Below, piece after piece: positions 12,715-26,400 of a stretch of DNA of 64,000 nt (position 1 is the first letter of the stretch; each line of letters opens with the position of its first letter). The notes below the pieces were generated by a model that saw nothing but the letters and a program-made list of their open reading frames with translations, was not told the DNA's origin and did no database searches. The position numbers were made by a program, and so were the translations under genes. Origin of the DNA: Zygaena filipendulae (Eukaryota > Arthropoda > Insecta > Lepidoptera > Zygaenidae); assembly GCA_907165275.2 (NCBI GenBank), contig OU015664.1, positions 2,132,001-2,196,000 of the forward strand, in the 5' to 3' direction.

Positions 12715-13817
12715 CGTCGCACACTCACACTACGAGCTCTAACATTTACCGGGAAAGTTGCGACTTTAAACTGCACGAATACTATTCTATTTTTTATTTT
12801 ATTTATTTTTATTTATGTGCAGTTTCAACCCAGGCTTACAGATCGTGTGTGGAACTTGATGATGGCCGCTAACGGTGAGTCTCGCAGCGAGATAACGTTG
12901 CTGGCACGCGAGCCCAAACGGTACTGTTATGTTGTGTTATTGAACTTGACTATAACAAGAGAAACTTTCTCGCGGCCGCTTTTTAAGTGGCCACTAACTT
13001 AGCGATTACAGGAGAATATGGGACTCTTCTTCCTAGCTTTAGTGGGTTTTCATACGCTTGTAATATGGACCTTCGTAAACCTAACCATTTTTTTTTGTTG
13101 TGCTGTAAAGTACCTATAGACATAATATATATTTCTTGCCTAGCACCAAAGAACCAGCTTAAGACATTTATCGTTGCGTTTTGCTCCATAACCATAACAA
13201 TTTTCAAAAATAAATGTAGGAACAGCGAATGCTTTCGTTTCTCATTATAAAGTCCTCAAATATGTTGGCCGATGTCTATAAAATTATTCCAAAGGTGCAC
13301 ATCAACAGACGTACCTACACTTCATGCAGCACAAACATTCCGATATTCGGATGCCTCACTGAGCATTATGCATTGCACCTCCATACAATCAGTTATCGAA
13401 TACTTACCATAATATAAAATACTATTTAGTACCTATCAATGTCGGATGTGTATTCTTAGGTGCTTAGCAGCATTGATTTTTGTTTTCGAGCGCTTAAAAA
13501 CTCTAGGTACCTACTCATAAAATATAAACGGGAGGCTACACGCCGAATCTATGGCCCAACACTCAGAAATGGTGCCTGCTTGGTAGACTGCATCCAGTCC
13601 GCAGTCGTATAAGGAAAAAATCTCTTGGTAGGGATTTTATAAACTAGTTAGAGTCAAAACAACCTTGTTTATAATTTATGCTTGTAATGGTAGGTACCGA
13701 AAGTAGTTATTTAGGTAACCGACACCGAATTTAGGTCATTATAATATTATAATGAAGACCTTTAAAATCTAGTATATCAATAATCCAAAGATATCCTACC
13801 CAATCCTTATATCAATA

Positions 13818-14012
13818 CTAGCTGTGCCCCGCGGTTTCACCCGCGGTAACTTCAGAGTTCCCGCGGGAATTCCGGGATAAAAAGTACATACCCTATGTCC
13901 TTCTCTGTACCCCTGACAACGTGCATGCCAAATTCCATCCAAATCTGTTCAGCCGGTTATGCGTGATTGAGTAACAAACATACACACTTTCACATTTATA
14001 ATATTAGTAGGA
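13818..14012 (-). mobile_element. Non-autonomous Helitron, Lep1-like
   Basis: Minus-strand copy with CTAG end at 13818-13821 and TCCTACTAATATTATAAATG start near 14012, flanked by the expected A and T. Contains GGTTTCACCCGCGG and TCCCGCGGGAATTCCGGG. Confidence 0.85.
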
Positions 14013-15097
14013 TAGTAGGAAGTAGGATTAGGTATTTCCTCATAAGGGGACATACCCATAGTAGGTACCTACTTATCAAACATGACAATTTTTTTCAGTT
14101 GTAATTGTAGGTATGCACTCAGTTTTGTTGCCACGTCAGGTATTTAATAGTTTATCTAAACCACAGATAATATAATACTATACAACCTATTAAGAGGCAA
14201 AGTTTGTATATTAGGGTGTATCTAGGTGTCTAGAACTACTGAACCGCAAGTTATTTCACAGACCACAGAGCAACGCAGTGAATATATTATCTTTGTTAAG
14301 AAGTTACAGCGTCCTCGAATGACAAAAGATGCTTTTTGTCAGAACTAATACCTACATAACTCGGTACCTTTAGAAATTACTGCGGGTGAGACCGCCTTAG
14401 GGGAACAGTTTTTCGGTGTCTTGGAAATGCAGGAGGGTACCTACTTTCATTCTGATAACAGTTCCTGCAGGATTTCCGAAGTTGTCCTGGTTCAAACTGC
14501 TAGTGTTCAGTAACGCTAGCCATCAGGTACACTGGACAACAAGTGTCGCCCTAGGCAGAGCCGTCTTAAGCATATTCTGCCCCAGGGAGCGTGGCGGTTA
14601 GCCTGCGCCGCCGCTCTTGTCAACCAACAAAACGCAAAGAAATTTTAATGTTACATTTATTTATTTCTCAAAATTCTGCAATCATTTTGCTTTAAGTGCG
14701 GCGGCTATTACAAAGGCCGCACAATCCTTTGACTGCTGATTTTGCCGCGCGCGTGTTGAATAAATTGTCATTTTTGGTTGGTTGCAATGACGTTGGGATT
14801 AACTAGGTAAAGACGGCTTTGGCCCTAGGATTCAATGATGAGTTTGGCAGTCTGCTCTCTTTGCGCTACAGCGACTTATAGATGGTTCGTCTTAACGAGT
14901 ACCTAAAGCAATTATTTTTACCGTGGTAATGTGTCGCGTTGCATAGGAGACGACAACAAGAAGTCACTGAATTTCAAAAACGAATTAAACTAATATAACT
15001 TTAGCCTATACTTCAAATAATAAAATCACTACGTGCTAAGCTTTCTCTACTCAAATTATTGCATTCCAAATTCAACATAAATAATCGCCTACTTTTA

Positions 15098-15292
15098 TCC
15101 TACTAATATTATAAATGTGAAAGTGTGGATGTTTGGATGTTTGTTACTCAATCCCGCAAAAACGGCTGAACGGATTTGGATGTTTGGCATGCACGTTGTC
15201 AGGGGTACAGAGAAAGACTAGAGTACTTTTTATGCCGGAATTTCCGCGCGAACTCCGAAATTACCGCGGGTAAAACCGTGGGGCACCGCTAG
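15098..15292 (+). mobile_element. Non-autonomous Helitron, Lep1-like
   Basis: Starts TCCTACTAATATTATAAATG after A at 15097 and ends CACCGCTAG before T at 15293. The interior lost part of the TTTGGATGAAATTTGGC segment. Confidence 0.85.
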
Positions 15293-16950
15293 TCATTGAA
15301 TAAAAAAAATTAGTTGTGGTGTGTTATCACATTGGACAGCCTGGGCCTGGGGGCTATCATAACTGGGGTGGCCGAACGTCCCTCAAGAGCCGAGACACCC
15401 CGAAAGTTCGGTCCGCGTTTTGCCCCTAAAATAGCCCGTCATTGTCAATGGTATTTAAATCAACATTTCATATCTTGATATACAAATCTAACCTGAATTA
15501 ATACCAGTTTTAATATAATATTTATTTGTGCTATTAGCACAAAAGTGTAAATAAAACAATAAACTAAATGTGTATACTTGTTTATATTACTCTTCATTCT
15601 CCACTCTTATATACATCGTATTATATATATATTATAAATAAAGCTATGTACATATACAGTTTAGGTCCATGTCTCGTTAATAATTTAACAGTTAGAAGCA
15701 CTACATTACTTATCATACATTTAAATGCATTATATTGTGCAAAAATAACAATCGAGTAGACCAGTTGCGAACACAGCCATGCCATATTCTGTTATTTTTT
15801 TACCATTACCATATTTGCTCAAGGACACAATCATAGTATGCTTTGACAAAATCGCTTTCTGATCGCATCCTATCAAAAGTAGGTACTTATCAAAGTTGTC
15901 AAAAAGTAGATTCAGAGCAGTTTTAACCTTACACCCTGTACATAGCAAAAATCATCACAAAAATGGTTAGTAAAATGCAAAAACAACTGCTTCAGAAACC
16001 CAAGATTATCTATTATATTTCAAAAATTCATTTAAAGTACCAAATTTTCAAATACTCAGTTAATACAAATAGTAATAACATTTTCATCTCATTTAAAAAT
16101 AGAAAATATAATTAATAGTTGTCATTTTCTTTTAGCTTTTCGAGGTTAGCATTTTTTTCTTTATGCTGCCAATTTTGTTTTATAATTAAAAAATAAAATT
16201 ATACATACTTAGTTTATAGAAACTAAAAACTCTCTTTGCAATATGAACTAGAAAGTGCAAAATAATCTTTAATTTGACAAAAATATCAACTCAATTTGTG
16301 TGGGGTGCTCTATAATATACCTACCTCTATATTTTGTAAAATTGCTTACCACCGATTAGTCACAAAGTTAACTAAAATTCATTAAACTAGGAATCGATTC
16401 GAGATAAATTTAAAATTAAATTCCACCGTTTCAAAGAACTAAAAACATCCACACACTTAATACCTTTAAAATTAAAAAGTTTAAAATATTTCTAGGTAAT
16501 TATTTGAGCTTAATCGACTAGCGAATAATAATCATTGCACACATTTTGTTGAAAGTATTGTCAGCGACGACAATTTACTTCGTAATTACGTAAGAATAAT
16601 CTCTTTTAATTAAAACTTTTAATCGGGTGATCTTTTTAAGTATGGCGCACACAAAATCTAAGAATAAAAGACATAATATGTGTTCTAATGAATTATTATA
16701 CCACAAGAACTAAGGCCTAATAGCCCTAACAATCTTTCTTATTAACATTTCGAGCATTCACCTAGTATATTTATAGAAAAAAACTACATTTGTTGACCTT
16801 CATAAAATATAGGTATTTCGTGTGCAAAAACAGTTTTTAACTAAATTGAAAAACTAATCACCAATAAAATAAAAAAATGGTATTTATATTATTAAAACAG
16901 ATCTTTAGACTATTCAAATATCTACTATTTCTATGACTCTCTGCCCAGTC

Positions 16951-17147
16951 TTACGGCCGCACTCAGAGTCGACTTTAATAATTACTTAGTTAAGTATAGA
17001 TTTTTAAAACAAAACTGCCGCAATCAGAGACGTTCAGTAAATTAATGCTAATTGGCATTTAACTGATTGAGTTATATCTCATTAAATGCCAATTAACATT
17101 AATTTAACTAAGTAATCATTAAAGTCGACTGTGAGTGCGGCGGTTAA
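16951..17147. mobile_element. Hairpin MITE, CCGCACTCAGAGTCGAC family (copy 1)
   Basis: Both ends read CCGC(C/A)-type, then GCACTCA(G/C)AGTCGACTTTAAT in opposite orientation; the inner arms pair ATGCTAATTGGCATTTAA with TTAAATGCCAATTAACAT. The whole unit can fold into one long hairpin. TTA occurs at both edges, suggesting a TTA-type target duplication. Copies: 27351-27589 and 42909-43112, with a fragment at 17455-17533. Confidence 0.85.
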
Positions 17148-17454
17148 TCATATTTCTTGAGACTTTCCCCTTTGTGCAAAAAATGTTCTAACAGTCAAAA
17201 GTTTTAAACATTTTTTTATGCTGACTACAGTATAGTAATAAGAATAATAATTATAATCATTTAAATACTTTTTTCATTACAATCCAGTACTTCAATTCAA
17301 TTACATCTGTGATCTTTCAGCAAAAGTTAACAACTTCATTCAAGACAATATTAAAAAGAAGAAATAAAAAAAAATCTTTAGATCATTGAATATGTATAAT
17401 GGAATAGAAATTAAATTCTACTAATTAAAGTAACACATAAATTGTGGTATCTAT

Positions 17455-17533
17455 CGGCCGCACTCAGTTTAATGATTACTTAATTTTAAGTAAAGATTTT
17501 AAAAACCAAACGGCCATCATTTTAATTGAGACA
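17455..17533 (+). mobile_element. Fragment of the CCGCACTCAG MITE
   Basis: CGGCCGCACTCAG followed by TTTAATGATTACTTA and a diverged arm. Only one end is present. Confidence 0.6.
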
Positions 17534-18945
17534 TTCTAGCAACAATTGACGTGTGGCAATTGACACGCAACACGTGACGTTTCCGAATGACGAATGACAA
17601 GCCAAATGACGCGCCTCTTGTTTGTCTCTGAAATGTCGTTAGAGCGTTATGCTTAGAATGTTTGGCACTTGGCGTGGCACTTGGGACATGCTGCAAAGTA
17701 CGTCAAAAGTATCTGTGTGAATTTGCATTATACTCATTTTTTATTAATACTTATTTTATATCTAATTTCCTGCCCCTTCTGTATTTCTATGTAGTTTATA
17801 ATATTTATAGTACAGCCCTCTTCTTAGGGATTATGACAACAATCTATCTGAATTTGTTCATATTCTGTCCTAACAAATACTTATTTGCTTTTTGTAATTG
17901 TCCACTGTTTTCTCTGACTGACATTGGCATGAATAGTGCGCCTACCTATCCAAGGCGTCTGTTGCCATATTGAAAAAAGAAGAAGAAAAAGAGACCGGCA
18001 TAAAATTTTAATTATGTAGGTATGGAACTTGTCCCTTTCGCCCCCAGATTTCTATTCAAAGATTTCTATTTAAAGGTACTCCACGTCAATTGCTGCCAAA
18101 TGAATCCATAACTTAAGAGCCATCTTACATTTTCATGCGAATTTCTAAGATTTTGAACTCCTAAATTACTATGTTAAGTAACACCCAGAAATTATTTAAT
18201 AACTGCAAAAAATAGGTCTATCTTTGGTGTTGACATTTAATGTAACACATTTACTAAAACTAATTTGGATAATTTTTAGTGCCTCTTTTCCCACAACCAT
18301 TTTAGTGAAAAATGGCCGCAGACTCAATTTCAAAGTCCTATATCTATTAATAATGCTGATATAATAAGTTTAAAAAAATATAGTAATCATCGGACATATA
18401 TTTTTGTCGTTATTTAATGTAATAGATTTTTGAATTTCATTACCATTATTGAATAAAAAAAAGAAATAATTTGGTAAATTTTGAGATTAAAGTGTCAATT
18501 TTATCGTGATTTTTGGTTAAATACACAGTAATAACTAAAATGAAATTATCCCAAAATAAACAATGTTCTTTGGAGAATTGATTTCTACAGTTATTTTGCA
18601 AATATTAGCAAATAATTTGTCAATATATTGATCTAAACATCAGTATAAATTACAATGCACAACTGGATACCGATTAGAATGGCGCGAGCGCCCGTCGAGG
18701 CAGGACCTGTGCCATTTTGTTCCGCGTCCCGACTTTCGTGCGCTCGTATTGTAAAATTGGTAAAGTGGTGATTATACTGCGACCAAATATTTTTGATCCG
18801 CTTCGAGTTTTGTTTCGCGAGTAAGTTTTGTTTATTATGAAATATGTAGGTATGAATTATTTTAGTTGTTTGTATGATAATAATAATAAAGATATATGTT
18901 AATAAATTACTAATAATAATACTATAATTTTTTTATTTTTTAGCT

Positions 18946-19028
18946 ATGGGTACTCGCAAGGATAGTGTATACCGTTGTTTTAAAAAAAGGAACCGTGATA
19001 ATTTTGCAGCCTTAAAAAAGGCAACGAG
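18946..19028 (+). CDS. Doubtful small exon encoding a basic peptide
   Basis: A T-rich acceptor (TTTTATTTTTTAG, 18931-18943) precedes an ATG and 27 codons starting MGTRKDSVYRCFKKRNRD, followed by ACGAG and a GTAAAG donor. Upstream at 18680-18820 lies a CpG-rich stretch ending in a good donor (GCGA then GTAAGT), which could be a 5' non-coding exon. Just past the donor another frame reads EVYRLKMEYHDDMELIC, so this may be a decayed transposon-derived coding region rather than a live gene. I do not recognise the family. Confidence 0.25.
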
Positions 19029-19265
19029 GTAAAGTAAATACAATTACCTAAATTTTTTTTCGATTTAGCTGAAGTATATCGCCTGAAAATGGAATATCAT
19101 GATGACATGGAGCTGATCTGCTGATGGAGCTGGAAGGGGGCCATAGGAACTCCGTAAAAAAAGATACAATCCCCTTGAGTTAGTGCTCGTTAGATTGGTC
19201 TTGACGAGTACTTCATTTGAAAAATGGATTATAATGTACCTGTAACATGGCATATTTTTATCGGA

Positions 19266-19555
19266 ATGGGCATGTTACCTAAATTTTTTTTATCTGTCTT
19301 GTAGATTAATAAAAAATATTGGACACGTATTTTTTCTTTTTTTACGTAATCCAAAAATAACGGCGATACATTGAGTTGAAATTTCGCGTGACGTCACTAA
19401 CCGGTGCAGTTTGTATGGCGGTTTATAGCGGTTAGTGACGTCATGAGCCCCCACCCTAAAGTTTAATACGCTTTATCTTTGTATATTTTCATTTATTTGA
19501 TAAAATTAGTTCAGGTAAAAATTTTATTCATAAAATGTTTAAGTAGTCCATATAT
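19266..19555 (+). mobile_element. MITE of the TTAGTCCGTC family with paired TGACGTCA
   Basis: Left end GGGCATGTTACC...TCTGTCTTGTAGATTAATA, then GGACACGTATTTTTTC. The centre has TGACGTCACTAACCG at 19389 and the inverse CGGTTAGTGACGTCA ending at 19443. The right terminus (AAGTAGTCCATAT) is diverged. Confidence 0.75.
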
Positions 19556-19594
19556 CTTTAAAAAAGACTGGATTTATTCTTGATATGGAATTTA

Positions 19595-19809
19595 TCCTAC
19601 TAATATTATAAATGTGAAAGTTTGGATGTTTGAATGTTTAGATGTTTGGATGTTTGTTACTCAATCACGCAAAAACGGCTGAACGGATTTGGATGAAATT
19701 TGGCATGCACATTGTCAGTGGTACAGAGAAGAACATAGGGTACTTTTTATCCCGGAATTCTCGCGGAAACTCCGAAATTACCGCGGCTGAAACCGCGGGG
19801 CACAGCTAT
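19595..19809 (+). mobile_element. Non-autonomous Helitron, Lep1-like
   Basis: Starts TCCTACTAATATTATAAATG after A. The expected CTAG end is mutated to CTAT. It contains an extra ATGTTTGAATGTTTAGATG repeat near the 5' side. Confidence 0.8.
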
Positions 19810-20420
19810 TTATCTATAAAAAAAAACATCTGAATACTTTTTTCCTGAGAGCCACCGTTTCTGAGATAAACGATTCAAAATGTGGATGAGTTGTAATCGT
19901 CATAATATGTATAAGTACACCACTGAAGCTGTAATACAAGTAAAAAAATATTATTCTATCGGTCAGTGTAACTAATATATTAGTTAAAAAAGAAACCCAG
20001 TTTTTCATTTTACAAAGCCAGTAAAACCTTAAACAACATCTGTCTCGTATAAATTGCTGCGTGGCTAGGGTCGTATACCTGCTTTATCTGAGAATACCTA
20101 CGATTGCCCACGGCTCAAGATTGCGTTGTCCACCTCGAGTCTCGACGCGCGCTTTACGCTGCTTACGTTGTGTACGTGTGAGTAACTACGCACACATAAA
20201 CAATAACGCAGTTTGTACCTAAACTCGCGCGCAACATTTTTGTGAAATGGCTCTTAAGGGGGGTCACAGTACAACTAACGCGTGTCTACTCATCAGTTCT
20301 TTTGAACACTGTACAGAAATATGCACACATCTATTTATATCACGACGTATGTCCAGTATAGATCACTTCAGTTTGGCCACGGGCACTTGTCTATGGTATG
20401 AACCGTGTTCACACCGTCAC

Positions 20421-23400
20421 CTATAACTTCTGTCGGGTGTCGCTGTATAACGGCACTTGTTTGTACTCCGGGAACGGGTACAGCACGAGGTGATCGGCCG
20501 TTTTGTACCATGGAATGAGGCCGTTCTGAAAGACAATGATGTAGTATTTAATTAGGTCCAAAGATGCATTACAAAAATTTTTCCAAGCTATTCTTAAAGT
20601 AATAATTATGTAGTTAGGTAAAACACGCATGCATTTTCTTTTTTATTCGAGGAATAACAAAAAGACGAATATCACTACATTGTATAAAACAAAGTCGCTT
20701 CCCGCTGTCTATCTGTCTCTATGTAATTGGTTGTCTGGAAGAGATCGCAACTATGCGATAAGACCGCCATTTGCTTTCTCTTTTTTCTTTAGGTACTGTA
20801 ACATTGTTATTCTATGTGCAATAAAGGATTAAATAAATAAATAATAAATATGTATGCTTAGATCTTAAGCTACGCAACGAATTTTCATGTGGTTTTCACC
20901 AATCCTGGAATTCCCGCGGGAAATCCGAAATTACCACGGGTGTAACCGCGGGGGACAGCTAGTCTTACTATAATTTCTACAATTTCTGAGTTCGCGATAA
21001 AAACTACTGAATGGATTTTCATGCAGTTTTCACCAATAGATAGAGTGATTCAAGAGGAAGGTTTAAATACGTATAGTTTATCCTGGAGTTCCCCCGGAAA
21101 CTCCGAAATTACCGCGGATAACCGCGGGGGACAGCTAATATTGTAATCGGCTACTTGACTAAATTCTTTTTTAGTCCGTCGTGGAGATTAATAAAATGTA
21201 TTGGACACTTAGTTTTTATTTTTTTACGTAGTCAAAAAGTCCCCCTCACCCTAAACTTTGATGCGCTTTTTCAAATTAATGTTTATTTTCATTAATTATC
21301 TATTATTTTTTTATTTTCTGACTGTCGGACTAATTAAAATAAAATAAAAAAAAAAAACCAACAATTTCGACTTTCATACCCCGGAAAGTACCCAATTGGC
21401 TACTTGACAAAAAATTTTTTTTAGTCCGTCGTGTAGATTAGTAAAAAATATTGGACACGTATTTTTTCTTTTTTTACGTACTCAAAAAATAACAAAGATA
21501 CATTGAGTTGAAATTTCGCGTGACGTCACAATTCTGTGCGGTTTGTATGGCGCTTATAATGAATATTGACGTCACGAGCCCCCCACCCTAAACTTTAATG
21601 CGCTTTTTCTATGTTCATTTTCATTAAATTGAAAAAGCAAAAAATACGTGTCTATTATTTTTTTATTTTCTAACTGACGGACTAATTAGAATTTTTATAT
21701 TCATACCTTGGAGAATACCCAATTGTATAGAGAAGCGTGGGTACCTGGTTAGTTCTCCTGTTGGTGCCTCGCCCGTAACCGTTCCAATGGTTGCCGGCGA
21801 CACCTATGAGGTCTCCCGCCTGGGCATGACAAAAACAATAATATCGAATTGATTTTCTATTAATGGAGTGTGTCTCTTGTTTTTTGCGCCACTACAGAGT
21901 ACTGAGTACTAAAATCTACGCAAAAAATATATGTCCCTAGATGTACTGAAAATCAAAAGTACTTATAGAGTATTGAACCAAGTAGACGCCATAGGTGCAA
22001 CTTGCCAAACAAAAAAGGTATGTCACTCTTAGCGGGCGGATAAGATAACGGACACTCATTGATATATGTACCTACTAAGTACTCAAGTTACATAGTCTTG
22101 CGCGCGTACCTTGCTGCCCGAGTGCGGCTCGAGTGCGCTTCGAGTGCGGTTCAAGTGCGCCTCTAGTGCGGTTCGAGTGAGGCTTGAGTGCAGCTCTAGT
22201 GCGTTTCTAGTGCGGCTTTAGTGCGGCTCTATTGCAGCTCTAGTGTGGATTTAGTGCGGCTCTACTGCAACTCTAGTGCGGATCTAGTGCGGATCTAGTG
22301 CGGATCTAGTGCGACTCGAGTGCGGTTCGAGTGGGGCTTTAGTGCGGCTCTAGTGCGGCTCTAGTGCGGCTCGAGTGCGACTCGAGTGCGGCTCGAGTGC
22401 GTGGCGCTCACCTCGAACGCGATCTCCGTGCTGTCGGGCCCGGCGGCGGCGGCGGCGGCGGCGGCGGCGCGCGGCGCGTGCGGCAGCACGGCGGCGCGGT
22501 CGTGCGCGTTCTGCCCGCCGAAGTAGTAGATGTCGTCGAGCGAGTAGAACGCGTCCGACGCGTCCGCGCGGTTCGCCTGCATCATCTCGTACGCGACGCG
22601 CCCCACCTGCGGGCCGCACGGGACGGGCACGCGACGTGTCCGGATTATACATAGATGGGCAATCCACCCAAGCACCGGGTTTAAACCCGATAAAAACCTA
22701 GGTGTTTACGGGCGTTTATCGCATATTGAAATCGGTCCAATAGTTTTTGAGTCAAATTGTAACAAATATACAAAAATACAAATTTTTCGTATATATTTAC
22801 GCGGCGTACTTATGCATAATCTAAATACATAAAAATTCCCTTAGACATGGCATCACGCGTGAACGGCTGGACCGATCATCATTAAATTTTGCATGCACAT
22901 TGTCAGGGGTACAGAGAAAGATAATTATAGGATACTTTCTTTCCCTGAATTCCCGCGGGATCTCCGAAATTAACGCGCGTGAAACCGCGAGGAGCAGCTA
23001 GTTTGCTTTTGCTGAATCTGCCGAACAAAGTTTATCTTATCTTATGTAGTGCGTAATATTATGAGGAACACAACCGGGCGGGCGAGCTCCGAGCCGCCCC
23101 CGGGACGTTGCGAGGTGCAGACCGCACCCGCGTCCCGCACCCACCTGGCTGCTGAAGGTGCACACGAGGTAGTCGCACATGGCCAGCAGGTGCAGGTCCA
23201 CCAGCAGGCCGGCCAGCGAGCGCGGCGTGTACCGGCGGTGCGTGGCCGCCGCCTGCGCGATGGACGGGTCGCCCAGGAACACGTACCCGGGGTACGCCTT
23301 GCGCGCCTCCGACAGCACCTGGCGCGCGCAACACAGATATTATATAGGCTAGTCGACGAGAAATAAGCAAAATTTTAACAAACAAAAAATTAAACCAACT

Positions 23401-26400
23401 TCAGGAGTTCCGTTATTTGTCCCCGAAACTATTCATAGATCCACGTGAAATTTAAATGGGACCATTTCGGAAAAAGAATTTAGCAAATCGGTCTATATTA
23501 TGTGTGGTGTGGTGTGGTGCGGTTCGGTGCGGTGCGGTGCGGTGCGGTGCGGTGCGGTGCGGTGCGGTGCGGTGCGGGGCGGGGCGGGGCGGGGCGGGGC
23601 GGGGAGGGCGGGGCGGGCGGGGCGGGGCGGGGCGGGGCGGGGCGGGGCGGGGCGGTGCGGGGCGGTGTGGTGTGGTGTGTAACTGTGTATGCCTCTAAGT
23701 ATTTATTTATTTATTGAATTTAAAAAGCATGACAGCATAAGCCATAGAGCTTAATAAATAATTAATTTACAAACTTAACATATTTCTAATATTTAAAATG
23801 GAACAAATTTTTTTAATTAAAAACATATATGTATACTGTAGGCCTATCTTGTTTTGAATAAATAAATAAATAAATAAATATCCTTTAACTAGTGACGTTA
23901 CGTGTTTTGCAAATTCTTAAAATTGACCACTTCCCCCCGCTTGCCGCGACCCGCGTCTTAGTAGCTTTTGTTTTAGTGCTAAAACAACCGTGGAAGAAGG
24001 CAAACCTAGCATCGGTTGTTAAATACGTAAGTAATACTAATTAGAAAGTCGGCCGTCGCCTGGGAAGCCTGGGTTAAGGTCTATTAAAATGCTAAGAAAA
24101 GGATCTCATGTCAATTTTATGAAAATATTGAATTTGAAAGTAGTAAGTAGCCTGTGAGACGTCATGTCCCTTATAGTGTTACAAATTTAACATGTCAATA
24201 GTTAAAGGATATAAATGTATGTGTGTGTGTGTGCGTGCGTGTGCGTGCACTCACGTTAGCGTCGTCGGTGGCGAGGTAGACGCGGCGCACGTCGACGGCG
24301 GTGGAGAGCTCCAGCTCGTCGTAGTAGGCCTGCACGTGCGCCATGTACTCGCGGATGTGGTGGAACGCCGCCTCAGTGCCCACCTTGTCGGTGCGCCGGA
24401 TGTGCACCCTGCATAGTAAGTGTAGGGTGTGTTCCGTTATTGCGGATAGCATTGGCCCAGTGCTCGCATTGACAAGAAATTCGTTCCGTTGTAACTTTCA
24501 GTATACTGCCGCAGTATCTGCAGCACTGGTGTTTTCGAAGGAAGATGCCCTTAGTGGTACCGTGCGGTTTCAGCCGATACTCTTTCCTTCTATATTTCAG
24601 CGGGAACACTTCGTTTCAGGATAAAGAGTATCCTATGTTTCCTAAAATTGAAATAATTACTAAACTCGAACCAGCAGTAACATGTACCAAGCGACATCCT
24701 AAAAAGTGGCATCGGACGATGAAGTGATTATTATTTCGACATTTTGACCTTGACCGGAATTTTGCTAGATTGTTTTTTCCAATCTTAATGGGAATAGGGC
24801 AACAGTCGTAACGAGTATGTGATTAACTAATAACCTTAAAAAATTATATCTTTAAAAATAGCTTTATTTGAGCCGCATGCGAAAAAAACGTATTTTTTTT
24901 TAAACTTAGACCATCAGGGTTCTCTTTTTATTTTTTACTAACTGTTCCCCGCGGTTTTACCCACGTTAAATTCGGAGATCCCGCGGATATTCTGAGATAA
25001 AAGTACTACTCTATATGTTTTTCTGTACCTACCCTTGACAACGTATAGGCAGTATGCAAAATTTTATGTAGTTTCTTCCGCGTTAATTTCGGAGTTCCCG
25101 TGGGAATTCCGGAATTAAAAGTTACCTTCTCTGTACCCCTGACAACGTGTATGCAAAATTTTGTGGTTGATCGGTTGAGCCAACAAACAAACAAACAAAC
25201 TCACTTTCACATTTTTAATATTAGTAAGGATTTGCAACTTTTCTAATGCACACAGACTCATAAACAAATACAGGAAGAAGGAATGAAACACATTTATTTT
25301 ATGCAAAACGAAGTGTCGCTTCAACACTAAATCGATAACAATCAAGTCGCCACAGTCATAACAACCGCAATCGCTACGTCACTATCACGCACGGCCGCAG
25401 TTAACGACCGAATGAACATATCAAATATATTATGTGAAATAACAATAAACGTGTCGTAAAATGCTAACCAACCTTGAGTGCGGTGAAATATTATGTACCT
25501 GGCTCACTTTTAGGGTTCCACGGCTGTATTACAAAAAACGAAACTATTGTAATTTCATCACAACTGTCTTTCTGTATGTCACAGCCATTTTACTTAGAAA
25601 CTGTTAGCACTTAGCACTGATGTTTGGAAGAAAGGTGCACTCCTTCTTGTGTCGCAAAAACCAAGCCAAAGTGGTAAGTAGGGACATTATTATCTTTATT
25701 TATACATCTATTATCCGGTTAAATACATATCTATTCGAGCCGTAATCTATACATATACATACATATCTGTACATATAAATAAAATTAAAGTGTCTGTATG
25801 TAATTCCAAATTAACAGCTTTTCACTAAATGCATGTGAAAGTAGGTATACAGGTAGGTAGGAAAGTACCGTATACTTACGTAAAAAAAAATCATTTTTTA
25901 TATTTTCGTCTGTGTGTCTTGTTTTTCCGGCTAATCTCTGAAACGGCTGGACCGATTTTGACGGGACTTTCACTGGCAGATGTTATAAGGAGTAACTTAG
26001 GCTACTTTTAATTTACAAAAAAATTACTCCTGCGGGAATTCCAAATCTCCCGCGGGCGAAGCATGGCGACCTCGGCGCCAGTCGGTCGCCACAGGCTGTG
26101 ACGGGGTATAGTTGTGTGATAATAAGGTGTGTCTCACCCGACAATGGGCCTCTGGAAGTTCATCTTGGCGATGGTCTCGTTGATGGCCTGCTGCTGGGCG
26201 GGCCGCAGCCTGAGGATGTACTTGAGCATCTGGCCCACCCACCACGACGCCGGGTCGCCGTTGAAGCGCACCACCCTGCACACGCGAGGCGCGACCGCCA
26301 CACTCCGTACAATCACGGCCCTCACACACTATGACCATAACACGCCGCGTTAAGATAAGACGCCGCAAAAACTGTCTTTCCCCCGTAATAAAAGAAGTTT

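Larger units (their letters stand above)
12715..20420. other. 7.7-kb interval between the EGF gene and FUT8 with no recognised gene
   Basis: AT-rich, with Helitrons at 13818-14012, 15098-15292 and 19595-19809, a hairpin MITE at 16951-17147 with a partial relative at 17455-17533, a TTAGTCCGTC MITE at 19266-19555 and a doubtful small exon at 18946-19028. The promoter of the EGF gene should lie just right of 12714, but I see no clear TATA box there. The lower-complexity 15.9-16.9 kb stretch shows nothing I can name. Confidence 0.6.

Noticed and set aside
17662..17973. 103-codon plus-strand frame
   Set aside because: AT-rich, Phe/Leu/Tyr-heavy composition with no domain and no splice or promoter context.
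22364..22701. Overlapping plus-strand frames rich in Arg, Ala and Gly
   Set aside because: Shadows of FUT8 exon 10 and its minisatellite.
23456..23717. Three overlapping Cys/Gly/Ala/Arg-rich frames
   Set aside because: All three frames are open only because the pentanucleotide array lacks stops.
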